DNA of 64,000 bases. Source: Lactobacillus xylocopicola (GTDB lineage Bacteria > Bacillota > Bacilli > Lactobacillales > Lactobacillaceae). A program made the position numbers and the translations under genes. The DNA is taken from NCBI RefSeq assembly GCF_033096005.1, contig NZ_AP026803.1, positions 1,482,001 to 1,546,000 of the forward strand, written 5' to 3'. Below the pieces are notes generated by a model, which worked only from the letters and a program-made list of their open reading frames with translations, was not told the origin of the DNA and ran no database searches. This document shows positions 47,675-56,527 of this stretch, piece by piece (the first letter of the stretch is position 1; each line of letters begins with the position of its first letter).

Positions 47675-48790
47675 ATGAATAAAAAAGTTGTTACATATTT
47701 AACCGCCATGCTATTATGTGCCGCTTCATTTTGGGCTATTGGCGACAGGCAAACCACTACCGTTCAAGCTGCAACACACACACTTACTAAGACGGTAATG
47801 CATAATGCACAAGCTTATTCCAGGTTAGGTAAAAAGGTTAAGGGCAGCTACCCCGCTTTTTCAACCATCATCGTTGATGACCAGCTGGTAATAATTGGTA
47901 CGCAGCCACATGCACCTTATTATAAAATCGCAAATAAGAAGCGGTACATTAAAGCTAGCAATATTGATGGCGTTAAACGCAAATTAACCCAAAACTCCTA
48001 TGTTTATGTCTCAAGTAGGCAAAAAGCTGGCACCAAGGTAATTAAAAAAGGCAGCACCATTACTACATACGGTAGCGCCTACAGATTTAAAAACGGTCAA
48101 CTGTATTACCGCGTGAGCGGACCACAAAGGCAATATATTAAAGCCAAAAACTTAGGTCCGGTTACTGGTTCATCAACCGAGGAAACTACAGTAACAGTTA
48201 TCAATAGTAGAGGTACCGCAATCTATAAGGATGAAGATAACATTGATACGATTAACAAGAGGGTTAAAAAAGGCACCAAGTTCAGAGTTGATCGTTGCGA
48301 AGAAGGTAGTCGCGCTGAATATATCGAAAATATTATTGGCCAATTTGTACCCAATGCGGTAATTTATCGTATAAAAGGAACAACTCATTGGCTCTGGGGC
48401 TTAGATGTCAAAGCCAACAAAAAACTGCCAGTACATGATTACAATGCTGAGAACTTTACCTATATCAGATTTAATCAAGACGTTAACGTATATAATGCCG
48501 ATGGCACCATGCAAGACCATCATGGACAAAAAATCAGAAAACAAGGCGGATCATTCAAAGTAAACAAATTGCTATATATTTGGGTACCAACTGAAAATAA
48601 GGTTGAGCTGTTCTATCATCTTGTAGGCGATGAATTTTACTCTACTCATCCTGAAGTAAGCGAAAAAATTGAAGTTGGCGATGCCTATGTTAAGCAAAAT
48701 GAAGTAGAATTTTTCCTCGGGATAAAATTAAAACCAAGCAATACCGTTCAAGACGCACTAAATCAAGCCAAGCAAAATAACTCAAATTAG
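47675..48790 (+). CDS. Exported protein with SLAP-type surface repeats (1)
   Basis: The 371-residue precursor has a signal peptide (MNKKVVTYLTAMLLCAASFW, cleavage near VQAATH). SLAP-like repeats follow: VMHNAQAYSRLGKK…YYKIANKKRYIKASNI, VYVSSRQKAGTKV…YYRVSGPQRQYIKAKN and two more diverged units. SLAP domains bind the wall or S-layer of acidophilus-group lactobacilli. The core IRFNQDVNVYNADGT…LYIWVPTENKVELFYHL matches blocks in the genes at 49909 and 54773, so the three are paralogues. The ATG follows AAAGGGG. Confidence 0.82.
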   Translation: MNKKVVTYLTAMLLCAASFWAIGDRQTTTVQAATHTLTKTVMHNAQAYSRLGKKVKGSYPAFSTIIVDDQLVIIGTQPHAPYYKIANKKRYIKASNIDGVKRKLTQNSYVYVSSRQKAGTKVIKKGSTITTYGSAYRFKNGQLYYRVSGPQRQYIKAKNLGPVTGSSTEETTVTVINSRGTAIYKDEDNIDTINKRVKKGTKFRVDRCEEGSRAEYIENIIGQFVPNAVIYRIKGTTHWLWGLDVKANKKLPVHDYNAENFTYIRFNQDVNVYNADGTMQDHHGQKIRKQGGSFKVNKLLYIWVPTENKVELFYHLVGDEFYSTHPEVSEKIEVGDAYVKQNEVEFFLGIKLKPSNTVQDALNQAKQNNSN

Positions 48791-48839
48791 TCAGTAAAAT
48801 CAATGTAAGAGTATGAAGCAGCCATTAAATTGGCTTTTT

Positions 48840-49140
48840 TTATATTTTAAAATCAACCATTTTGTCTGCTACCGAGATGGCATTATTTAAAATGACTGCT
48901 TGCATTTTAGGTTCGACTTTATCCAGTTTTTTCCGTTTTCTCTCCAATGTGCAATGTAATCAATTGTATAATCGTGGTTATCAATACCTAGATTTTTAGC
49001 TACTAAACTAAGAAGTTAATTGGCTTTGCAATGCTCTCTTTGGTCGGATTAACGTGCAACTGTGCGTGGCCTATTTCGTGCATAAGCGTTGTAGCAGCTT
49101 TCTTTAATTCCTGTTGAAGACTTAATTCAATTAAATTACA
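48840..49140 (-). pseudogene. Relic of a zinc metallopeptidase (ArdC/M78-like)
   Basis: Minus-strand fragments read TTLMHEIGHAQLHVNPTKE (an HExxH zinc motif), then in another frame LGIDNHDYTIDYIAHW, then in another KKLDKVEPKMQAVILNNA. The order matches peptidases found with antirestriction and plasmid-transfer modules. At least three lesions make it non-functional. Confidence 0.6.
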
Positions 49141-49393
49141 GTGACTCTGGTAAATTTTAACTGAAGATGAACAATAGTGTTAAATCTTCACCATCAATAT
49201 TCGGAATTTTTGTCGTATTCAGAAAAAAGAGTTTTCATTCGCGCACTTGATTTTCAAATGTATTCAATTACGCACATGCTACTGGATCTCAAAAACGCAA
49301 AAGTAATTGATAGTAATGGAAATGATATTACTAATTTCGAATAATAGAGTTTTGGCTTATTAAATAATTTGTTTGCTTATAAATCGTATATAA

Positions 49394-49528
49394 TTAGTTT
49401 TTATTTTTGCGCTTCTCGATCGGGATTAGAGTAATATGTCCCTCAGTAAACTTAATAATTACAAAATCTTGTCCCAAATTAGGGAATCCGGTTTGATATG
49501 GACTAGCGAGATCGACTCCATTTAACAT
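49394..49528 (-). pseudogene. Truncated phage lysin (GH25-like N-terminus)
   Basis: Forty-four codons read MLNGVDLASPYQTGFPNLGQ then DFVIIKFTEG, the start of GH25 muramidases (GxDxSxxQ, DFVIxKxTEG), then diverge and stop. The ATG directly follows the holin-like stop, the usual phage order. Confidence 0.6.
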
Positions 49529-49840
49529 TTAATCACGCTCCAGTGCAGCCTTAGATTGATAGTCAGTGTCAGAAACAAAGCCCAGTGTATCAGGTAAAGT
49601 AGCATCTGTAGTCGTCTGCGTCTGATTTACTAATGTTTCCGTTGCTGCCTGCTTCTTGTCGCTGCCAGCTTTATCTGTCTTAGTAGCTTCATTATTGACC
49701 AAGACCTGCGCTAGCTTGTACCAAACATCTAGTTTGTCTGCCAGCGGCTTATCATGCTTTTGAATGTATGGATAAATACCAACAAACAGAAATGCAGTAG
49801 CAATTAAAGGCTCAGCTAGAAATAATATCGCTGTTGCTTT
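49529..49840 (-). pseudogene. Phage holin-like remnant
   Basis: An open frame without a start codon reads ATAILFLAEPLIATAFLFVG, then a soluble tail rich in K/T/Q ending LPDTLGFVSDTDYQSKA. A membrane segment with an acidic-polar tail directly before a lysin fits a phage holin. It marks an old prophage or lysis cassette. Confidence 0.5.
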
Positions 49841-49908
49841 TTATATCTTAATTATTTCAATGTATTATAATTAGAGAAAAAGATTAATTTTATGTTCGAG
49901 GTATTAGT

Positions 49909-51177
49909 ATGAAAATTAGCAAAAAACTTATCCTAGGAGCAGTTGCTGGCACCCTGGCTCTCGGTGCTGCGATTCCATTAGCAACCACCACTAGTAAGAC
50001 AGTTACTGCTACTTCAACTAATAACTTGAAGTTAGCCCATGGTGCCTATGTTTATAACAAAGCTGGTAAACGCCTGCGCACTTATCGCGGCAGCACGTGG
50101 AAGACCCACCTTAAAAAAGGCGCCCCCCTTAAATTTACTGGTGCAATCGAACCCACCGAGCGCGACAGCAAACGCTTCTTCTTACTCGACGACGACAACT
50201 ACAACCAGTCTTGGCTTCCTTATAAACAAATAAAGGGGCAATATTACTATGGCATCGGTGCTGGTGGCTACATTAAAGCCAGTAACGTCAGTCAAATTGC
50301 TGACAAGCCGTTATATACCTCTGAAGCAACTGTTAAAATCAAAGATTCCAGATGGACCAAGCCCTATACAGTGGGAACTGGAAAAGACAAAACTACAATT
50401 AAGAATGGTAAAACCTTTAAAATCGATCGTATTACATCGGTGCAAGGTGATCCTGACAGATTTACAAAATATCGAATTAGTGGAACAACAGACGCTTTTC
50501 TATTTGCAGACAGTGTAAAGATAAAACCACGACAAAATTTACAAATATACACTCGATCAACCTATGTTGTCTTTTCCAAAGAAACTGGTACATACAACGT
50601 ACACGGCACATTAAGACCTATTACTCATACATATTCTACTTTTTTAAAAGGTGATATGTATCCCGTTGAAGAATTGACTTATTTATGGATTCCTAATGAA
50701 AACAAAGCTGAGCTTTTCTATTTGCTTAAAGATTCATGGGGAAAACCTCGAGTACATTCATTGGCTAATTATGTTGGTGACGATTTTGCCGGACTTATAT
50801 ATATCAAGGCTTCAGACGTTAAATATTGCTCAGGCCCATATCTAAAGCCTGATAATACTCCTGATCAAGCTCAGGCTAACTCTAAAATCGCTACAGTTGC
50901 TGATAAACATGAGCTACAAAATTTAATTAATCAGGAAAAAACAGTTAATACTGATAATCATTTATATTATAGCTATGCTTTGCAATTTGCTAAAAATATT
51001 AATGAATCAGCCTTAGCAACCATTACTGAAGTTAAAAAAGCCACTACCTTATTAACTAACGCGCAAAATGCTGCCATTAATACAACTATAGAGCAAGAAG
51101 ATATCGATATGATTCTAAGCAATACTTCTCCTTACATCAACGAAAAAAATAGCTATTATCTTAAAAATAGAAAATAG
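49909..51177 (+). CDS. Exported protein with SLAP-type repeats and a FIVAR-like tail (2)
   Basis: The 422-residue precursor has a signal peptide (MKISKKLILGAVAGTLALGA). The first SLAP-type repeats read LAHGAYVYNKAGKRLRTYRG…YYYGIGAGGYIKASNV. A middle region and YLWIPNENKAELFYLL follow, shared with the other two SLAP proteins. Residues ~330-400 (DKHELQNLINQEK, INESALATITEVKKATTLL) look like a helical FIVAR unit. It is on the opposite strand from the closest paralogue at 54773. Confidence 0.8.
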   Translation: MKISKKLILGAVAGTLALGAAIPLATTTSKTVTATSTNNLKLAHGAYVYNKAGKRLRTYRGSTWKTHLKKGAPLKFTGAIEPTERDSKRFFLLDDDNYNQSWLPYKQIKGQYYYGIGAGGYIKASNVSQIADKPLYTSEATVKIKDSRWTKPYTVGTGKDKTTIKNGKTFKIDRITSVQGDPDRFTKYRISGTTDAFLFADSVKIKPRQNLQIYTRSTYVVFSKETGTYNVHGTLRPITHTYSTFLKGDMYPVEELTYLWIPNENKAELFYLLKDSWGKPRVHSLANYVGDDFAGLIYIKASDVKYCSGPYLKPDNTPDQAQANSKIATVADKHELQNLINQEKTVNTDNHLYYSYALQFAKNINESALATITEVKKATTLLTNAQNAAINTTIEQEDIDMILSNTSPYINEKNSYYLKNRK

Positions 51178-51249
51178 ATCTATGAATTAGTAAAATTAGA
51201 GCCCGGGAAAAAGGTGATCTTTAACTTCATCTAAAAAATTTCACAATTT

Positions 51250-51299
51250 AAAAAGATTGACAAATTAACGTTTGTTAACGTGATTTGTCAATCTTTTTG
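51250..51299 (+). terminator. Terminator after SLAP gene 2
   Basis: AAAAGATTGACAAAT pairs with ATTTGTCAATCTTTTT; the loop itself contains TTAACG/CGTTAA-type pairing. Confidence 0.88.
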
Positions 51300-51448
51300 T
51301 TTGGGTTTGGGTTAGAGTTTTCCCAGACTCTTTTATATTTTTCCGAACATTTGTTTGACTTTATAGAACTTATGGGGTGAAATATTTATGATCTCGAGAT
51401 CAAATTAACTTGTTTTAAAAATTATTTTTATTTTGAAAGGAAATCTAA

Positions 51449-52404
51449 ATGAATACAAAATCAAATACTTTAGTTAGCTTAAGATACACATTAGACGATG
51501 ATAACAATGGTCTATTTCAAAATGTTGTTCAAAAAGGTAACGTCACAACAAATAACTGTTACGCTTTACAACTGCACAAAGGCATAAATTATGTTTTTCG
51601 CACCCCATTGAAAGGCAATATGAATTTTAATAAAAACAGTGTTCTTGTTCTATCCGGTACTGCTTGTGGTCATACTCAAACCTTTGAATATGCAGGCCAA
51701 AAAGGTGCGTGGTTTATTGAGCTGTAGATAAAGGAAAATATGCTTGGGCTTCACAAGTAGCCCGTGTTCAAATTCCAGCAACTTCTTGCAGTGATAACAC
51801 TAAACTTGCACGTCTTTCATATTTAAATCGCGCTGGTAGTGGTCGAAAATTAAATAGTGCAAATAAATTTGAAGAAACATTTACAGGTAATGACTTATAT
51901 CGTTCAGAAGCTGCTATATCACCAGGTCCTAATTACAGTAAGTTTTTACTAGCAACTATTGATACCAGAGGTAATGGTTATTTCTTCTTATACAACTTGT
52001 CAGACATTAACAGCGCACTAAACCGTGCGGGAACCTCTGATGTCAATATTGGTAATATCCCTTGTCTGAGTTACTTTGCGATTCCTAAAATCACAAGTAA
52101 TATTGGCTCAATTCAGGGCTATGACTTAGATGACAACAATAATATTTATATCTCTAGTCAGTACTCTGGCGAAAAAGATAGAAACATTTATAAAATTCCA
52201 TGGGGAGCTTCTACACCAGGGCAATGGGAGCAAATACCATTGACTAGTGAAACAGCACTAAATCTTCCTGGTTATTCCACTGAACTGGAAAGCGTTCAAG
52301 TAATCAGTGAAAACGATCTCTACTTAACTGTTGCATATCATAGAAACACAGATAATAAAACAACACGAAATCGAATCTTTGAAGTCACGTGGAAAAACGA
52401 ATAG
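51449..52404 (+). pseudogene. Helveticin J-family bacteriocin, frameshifted
   Basis: The first frame (51449-51727) gives 92 residues from MNTKSNTLVSLRYTLDDDNN to GAWFIEL. Restoring one G at about 51719 continues it as WFIGAVDKGKYAWASQVARV into the second frame, which ends VTWKNE at 52404. The joined protein has ~318 residues, close to helveticin J (~333). Motifs SEAAISPGPNYSKFLLATID, GYDLDDNNNIYISSQ and TELESVQVI fit the family. No signal peptide is present, as in helveticin J. AAAGGAAA precedes the ATG. Confidence 0.85.
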
Positions 52405-52421
52405 ACCAATCGAACTTAACA

Positions 52422-52503
52422 TAATGTAGTTTAAGCGAAGTAGGTTTAATACTTAGAGCCACAAGGCTCAATTTGGCAATAAATAATTGTTTGTGAATTT
52501 TAA
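52422..52503 (+). repeat. Structured ~80-base repeat, copy 1
   Basis: The stretch from ATGTAGTTTAAGCGAAG to TTGTTTGTGAATTTTAA recurs at 61476-61557 with about ten differences. It contains a hairpin GAGCCACAAGGCTC and a second one around AATAATTGTT. It follows the helveticin J gene. Confidence 0.75.
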
Positions 52504-52518
52504 CCCGTATAGCAAAAG

Positions 52519-52549
52519 GGAAGACTGAATTAATAGTCTTCCTTTTTTT
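52519..52549 (+). terminator. Terminator after the helveticin J region
   Basis: GGAAGACT pairs with AGTCTTCC, followed by seven T. Confidence 0.85.
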
Positions 52550-52809
52550 GCTTACTAGCCAATTTCACAATTAGACCAATTGGTATATCTTGACTTATTT
52601 AGCTTTTTTCGTCGCCGATTTCACTCAGAATATGTAACTTCTAACTTTAGCTTAAAGCAAAATCAGTAGCGCTTATATGGCCATATAAGCCCCTACAAGC
52701 GATTTTTAGGGGCTTAAGTATCTTTTATCATTAATCGACCGCTCCACCAACAGTTTAAGCTATATTGCTGCTATAATATCAGTGAAAACCAACTCACTAG
52801 ATTTCTAGC

Positions 52810-52843
52810 AAAAAAAACGAGAAACCTTTCCCGTCCTTTCTCT
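52810..52843 (-). terminator. Terminator of peptide gene 1
   Basis: On the minus strand AGAGAAA and TTTCTC flank a 12-base loop, followed by a run of eight T. Confidence 0.7.
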
Positions 52844-52846
52844 GTA

Positions 52847-52948
52847 CTATTTAAGTAATCTATCAAGAATAGCAATTATGTCATTTAAGACTTGCTCAAT
52901 CTTAGACACTATAGCGTACATTAAGAATAGTAGTACATGGCTAATCAT
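52847..52948 (-). CDS. 33-residue hydrophobic peptide, candidate type I toxin (1)
   Basis: The peptide runs MISHVLLFLMYAIVS then an amphipathic helix (KIEQVLNDIIAILDRLLK). It aligns without gaps with the peptide at 53387 (12 of 33 identical, including Y11, S15, L21-N22 and I27-L28). A membrane helix plus amphipathic charged tail, a terminator directly after the stop and a possible antisense transcript match type I toxin loci. There is no strong ribosome binding site, also common for such toxins. It is not a known family to me. Confidence 0.5.
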   Translation of the reverse strand: MISHVLLFLMYAIVSKIEQVLNDIIAILDRLLK

Positions 52949-53352
52949 CCATGTAAGCGTGCAAGCGATCTAATCAGTCGCAAGCCAATTGAGCGATCCT
53001 TTTGTATCGCTTTTTTCTGGTGCAACAACTTTTGCAAATCGGTAGAATTTTTACCCCTTTTCGGTAGCCTATGGTAGATTTTTCTACCATTTTTGGTGGT
53101 ATTAACGACTAATTTTTATTTGATTTTTGGACAATATATTTAACCAACATTCTCCTTGCCGCACAGGTATTCTTAGAATATCGCCACTGGCGATTCCAAC
53201 TGATGTTGGACTGTTCTACCTTATGCTCATTACTAAAAGTTTGTAAAAATAAATAATGTGGCTACTCTACCTGCGGTTTTAAGCTTTATTGCCATTATTA
53301 TAGCTTGGCTGCTTAATTCTATCCTTGTAACAAAACTTAAATTTACAAAAAA

Positions 53353-53376
53353 CAACCTAAGATAAATCTTAGGTTG
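53353..53376 (-). terminator. Terminator of peptide gene 2
   Basis: CAACCTAAGA pairs with TCTTAGGTTG around TAAA; on the minus strand it runs into TTTTTTG. Confidence 0.85.
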
Positions 53377-53386
53377 CACTTTTGCA

Positions 53387-53488
53387 CTACTTTCGTAGCC
53401 CGTTTAGAATATCTTTGACAATATTCAGCGCGTCCCGAATTTCAGAAATTTCGAGATACAATAGAATTAGAATAATTAAATCTGACAC
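53387..53488 (-). CDS. 33-residue hydrophobic peptide, candidate type I toxin (2)
   Basis: The peptide begins MSDLIILILLYLEISE (GTG start) and ends RDALNIVKDILNGLRK. It has the same length, layout and downstream terminator as the first copy 540 bases away. The same alternation of Leu/Ile on one helix face is kept while half the residues differ, which suggests selection and not chance. No AGGAGG is visible. Confidence 0.5.
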   Translation of the reverse strand: MSDLIILILLYLEISEIRDALNIVKDILNGLRK

Positions 53489-53725
53489 GTATAACTGACG
53501 TGCATGTAAGTTCAGTCACCTGCAAGATAGCAAATGCGACCCCTCGTGGGTCGTTTTTTGGTCATTGCCATTATTAACATTTATCAACCTCAAAATGTTG
53601 ATTTTTTGTTATGGGTTAGAAAATCTCTAAGCATAAATTTAAATACCCCAAAACACTTAAAGCAAAGAAAGTTGGGGCTAATGCCTCAACTTTCTTCAAA
53701 ATTATAAATAAATATCACTCTAATA

Positions 53726-53986
53726 TTAATAAAATTGCGGATGATTTTTCCAATCTTCATCAAAATTAACAACTTTTATAAGGTGGTTTTTAAAAGTAGT
53801 CCCTGAAATATTAAAATTGCCTCTTATTGCGCCCAGAAAATTCATTAGAGTTATAAAATCTTTCTGTGTACTCAAAGTTATTTCAAAAGATTTAGGAATT
53901 TCGACTTCTTTAAAAGAAACTGTTGGTGCAGCTTGCTTTACTACCGCAAGCATTGCTTTCAACTCAGATAGTTTTTCATCATCCAT
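53726..53986 (-). CDS. Small hypothetical protein paired with a secreted protein gene
   Basis: The 86-residue cytoplasmic protein starts MDDEKLSELKAMLAVVKQAA and ends FDEDWKNHPQFY. It has a good GGAGG site and starts 18 bases after the upstream gene's stop. I recognise no domain. As the small intracellular partner of an exported protein it could be an immunity protein. Confidence 0.55.
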   Translation of the reverse strand: MDDEKLSELKAMLAVVKQAAPTVSFKEVEIPKSFEITLSTQKDFITLMNFLGAIRGNFNISGTTFKNHLIKVVNFDEDWKNHPQFY

Positions 53987-54004
53987 TTGAATCCTCCATT
54001 TGAA

Positions 54005-54442
54005 TTAAAAACCCGTACGTGGAAACTTAATTTTACCCATATTTCCATTAATTTTACCAAATAAAACAGCATAACCGTGTCGATTTCTTACGTAAGATCT
54101 AGAATCTGTCCAATATACCCTGTTCCACCAACTGATTTTTTTGTGTCCGGTTTTTTTACTTCCTGTAGCATAATAATGAAATTTTAAAGTACCATTCCAA
54201 ACATATACAGAAACTATTATATTAGTTACTTTTAAAGAAAACCATATGCGTCCCCCTGAAACCCATACTTTAGAAACACCTAAATCGCCCCACATAGTAT
54301 TTAGTTGCAATAGTTGAACTTGACTTAGATCACCAGTTTCCTGACTATCGGCTTTAACCATTGATTGTGTACTAAGAGTAGCTAAAAGAATTGAAAAAAA
54401 GACTGCAATAAATGCGTTTTAAAAAATTTTCCTAGCTTTCAT
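54005..54442 (-). pseudogene. Secreted protein gene with a stop codon in the signal peptide
   Basis: From the ATG at 54442 the frame reads MKARKIF, a TAA, then NAFIAVFFSILLATLSTQSM and a cleavage-type site VKADS. A mature part of ~115 residues follows, rich in Trp/Tyr/Lys (WGDLGVSKVWVSGG, KKISWWNRVYWTDSRSYV). One A-to-T change (AAA to TAA) explains the stop. The body remains open (54361-54005). Family not recognised. Confidence 0.5.
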
Positions 54443-54642
54443 ATAATTTCTCCAAATCTTATAAATTTATTAAATTATATAAATATATTGTCAACAATTT
54501 TTTTAACTCTCAATTTTAAACGGTAACATAAAATTGTTACTTTAATCCAAATTAAATCATATTAACTTTTATAGTTCAATTACCCCCAAAGTAATTACTA
54601 AGGAATTTCGTACAGTTATAGAATGTTGCTATATCAATGTTC

Positions 54643-54779
54643 TTAATCTACACATTTATGAGTAGTTTTAGTTATTTCACAACCATAGTCATGGAAGAAA
54701 GGCGCTAAATCAATATTTTCAGCTACCCATAATTGTAATGAATTCCTATCATTGCCTTTATCCAAGTATAATTTATTTT
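54643..54779 (-). pseudogene. Short coding relic after SLAP gene 3
   Basis: About 44 codons are open in another frame (KLYLDKGNDRNSLQLWVAEN, then FFHDYGCEITKTTHK) without a start codon, touching the end of the SLAP gene. Origin unknown. Confidence 0.25.
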
Positions 54780-55765
54780 TTTACGTCATCTGCTGTATTG
54801 GATGGTTCTAAATGTCGGCCATAATTGTATTTAACATCAGAAGCCTTTACATACACGTAGCTAGTATCATTTGACCAGGTAAGTAAAGTTCGATAAAAAA
54901 GTTCAGCTTTATTTTCACTTGGGATCCAAATATAGCGTAAATCTACTACATCAGTACCACGTCCTTGCTTAAAAGTAATGACTTTGTCAGCATTCCCATC
55001 AGTATCATAAAGTCTAGCATCATTCACAAATTTCACAGCCATAAAATTAGTATATGGTCGCAGTATTTGTCGAACCTTTGTTTTCACATCATCCATTAGA
55101 ATAAATTGTTGTTTATTATTCTTGATTCGATATACTTCTAAGATATTATTTGCCAAACCTTCAATTTCTCGTGAGCCAGATAACAGCGCTCTATCAGATC
55201 TACGGTCTACCACCACTTTAGTACCTGCTTTGAGATATTTACCAGTAAATTTGCCTTGGTTATCAACCATTTGAGAATAACCATTACCTTTTTCTGAAGG
55301 CAAAGTTTCCGCAGAAATCGTGACCGTCGCATAATTAGTATATAGTCTTTGACCATCAATGCTATCAACATTTATGGCCTTAATGTAGCCGCCATGACCA
55401 ATGTTATAATATTCCTTTCCCTTTATCGTCTTATATGGTAAATAGAACCAATTCCAGTCATCATCACGGAAAGAATAACGCTTGGCATCTGGGTCAGTTA
55501 TTGCTTCAACCTTACCAACATACTTTACGGTAGCGTCTTTTTTAAGTAAGCCATTGCCTCCGCGATAAGAGTATCTTTTTTGCCCCTTCTTGTTATAAAT
55601 CCGGGTCTTATGATTCAGGGTTAATTTACCCTGGTCAGTATTTGGGCTTGGACTAGTTACTTCTTCTGCATGAACTTGATTTGTCTTGGCTACTGCAGGA
55701 GCTGCTAAAGTTGTTGCCATTAATGCAGCTGCTAAACTAATAAATAATTTTTTGGTCTTCTTCAT
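54773..55765 (-). CDS. Exported protein with SLAP-type repeats (3)
   Basis: The 330-residue precursor has a signal peptide (MKKTKKLFISLAAALMATTL, cleavage near VHAEEV). SLAP-type repeats read LTLNHKTRIYNKKGQKRYSY…YYNIGHGGYIKAINV, with a middle block and LRYIWIPSENKAELFYRTL, then YVYVKASDVKYNYGRHLEPS. It is the closest relative of the protein at 49909, which carries an extra C-terminal domain. GAGAGG points to the ATG at 55765; a GTG lies three codons upstream. Confidence 0.82.
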   Translation of the reverse strand: MKKTKKLFISLAAALMATTLAAPAVAKTNQVHAEEVTSPSPNTDQGKLTLNHKTRIYNKKGQKRYSYRGGNGLLKKDATVKYVGKVEAITDPDAKRYSFRDDDWNWFYLPYKTIKGKEYYNIGHGGYIKAINVDSIDGQRLYTNYATVTISAETLPSEKGNGYSQMVDNQGKFTGKYLKAGTKVVVDRRSDRALLSGSREIEGLANNILEVYRIKNNKQQFILMDDVKTKVRQILRPYTNFMAVKFVNDARLYDTDGNADKVITFKQGRGTDVVDLRYIWIPSENKAELFYRTLLTWSNDTSYVYVKASDVKYNYGRHLEPSNTADDVKK

Positions 55766-55871
55766 TGTCGTCACCTCTCTAGGTCAATTCTAATAGTTGT
55801 TTCTATCAATGTCTAATCGTTTTATTTAACTGCTATGCTGGAATAAAAAAGCATAAAGATTTCAATTAGCA

Positions 55872-55905
55872 TAAAAAGACCACCAAAAGTCATGGTGGTC
55901 AAAAC
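55872..55905 (-). terminator. Terminator of the bacteriocin-like operon
   Basis: On the minus strand GACCACC pairs with GGTGGTC, followed by TTTTT, about 70 bases after the stop at 55970. Confidence 0.85.
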
Positions 55906-55969
55906 TGTTTTGATTACTCGATTATTTCAACTTTCAAATGCTACATAGTAATAAAACTTATGTATTATA

Positions 55970-56506
55970 TTAGATAAACAAAGTAATCGTATTTGTTACT
56001 AAGTTAGCCCAAGTTGGGGACATACCAACACTACGACATGCTGAATAAATAATATCATGTGTAGTTCCTGTATAATGATCAATTACTTCCAGAAAACCAG
56101 CAAGACCTCCACCAAAATATTTTTTAATCTTATTTTTAATAGGTTTTGGTATTTTATGCCATATTTTTGCTACAGCTTTTGCTACTTTAGTGACACCAAT
56201 TCGGGTATCTAATTTAGGAGCTTGTTCAGCAAGATATACAATATCCTTATCCGAAATCTCTTTTAAATCTTCATCAGTAAACTGATGTACTTGCTTTAAA
56301 ACCACTTTTGCATTTGCTAGATCTTGTGGTGTAAACACTACATTTTCTGATGGATCATATTCGGTATCTTGCTGAGAAACTTGTTCAATGTCACCACTAT
56401 CATTAGTTGCGGCAAACACTGAATTAGCAGGAATAGCTAAAATTTGACCGAGAATTAATAGACTTCCACCTAATGTTGTATATTTTAAAAATTTATTTTT
56501 CTTCAT
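55970..56506 (-). CDS. Secreted cationic protein, candidate bacteriocin
   Basis: The 178-residue precursor has a signal peptide (MKKNKFLKYTTLGGSLLILG, cleavage near VFAATN). An acidic spacer (TEYDPSENVVFTPQDLANA) follows, then a strongly cationic helix (AKIWHKIPKPIKNKIKKYFG). It ends in a glycine-rich, hydrophobic segment (GGGLAGFLEVIDHY, ANLVTNTITLFI). A processed C-terminal peptide would look like a pore-forming bacteriocin. It is the last gene of the Rgg-linked unit, behind an immunity-like membrane protein. Family not recognised. Confidence 0.55.
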   Translation of the reverse strand: MKKNKFLKYTTLGGSLLILGQILAIPANSVFAATNDSGDIEQVSQQDTEYDPSENVVFTPQDLANAKVVLKQVHQFTDEDLKEISDKDIVYLAEQAPKLDTRIGVTKVAKAVAKIWHKIPKPIKNKIKKYFGGGLAGFLEVIDHYTGTTHDIIYSACRSVGMSPTWANLVTNTITLFI

Positions 56507-56527
56507 AATGTATGTCTCTAAAATTAA

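Larger units (their letters stand above)
52772..53016 (+). ncRNA. Candidate antisense RNA over peptide 1
   Basis: A plus-strand promoter-like block (TTTAAGC…TATAAT at 52772-52777) and a terminator (AGCGAT/ATCGCT then six T, 52991-53016) would frame an RNA of about 230 bases antisense to the 33-residue ORF. The same arrangement and a similar promoter recur at the second locus. Inferred only. Confidence 0.4.
53295..53559 (+). ncRNA. Candidate antisense RNA over peptide 2
   Basis: A plus-strand block TTTAAGCTTTATTGCCATT then ATTATA resembles the promoter at the first locus. CGACCC/GGGTCG followed by six T (53537-53559) would end the RNA beyond the 5' end of the peptide gene. Inferred from layout only. 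Confidence 0.4.

Noticed and set aside
49259..49345. Plus-strand frame MYSITHMLLDLKNAKVIDSN as a gene
   Set aside because: Fewer than 30 codons, no ribosome site, inside the debris region.
52560..53725. CRISPR-like repeats in the 1.2 kb gene-poor stretch
   Set aside because: The repeats seen are promoter- and terminator-like pairs of two paralogous loci, not regularly spaced identical repeats.
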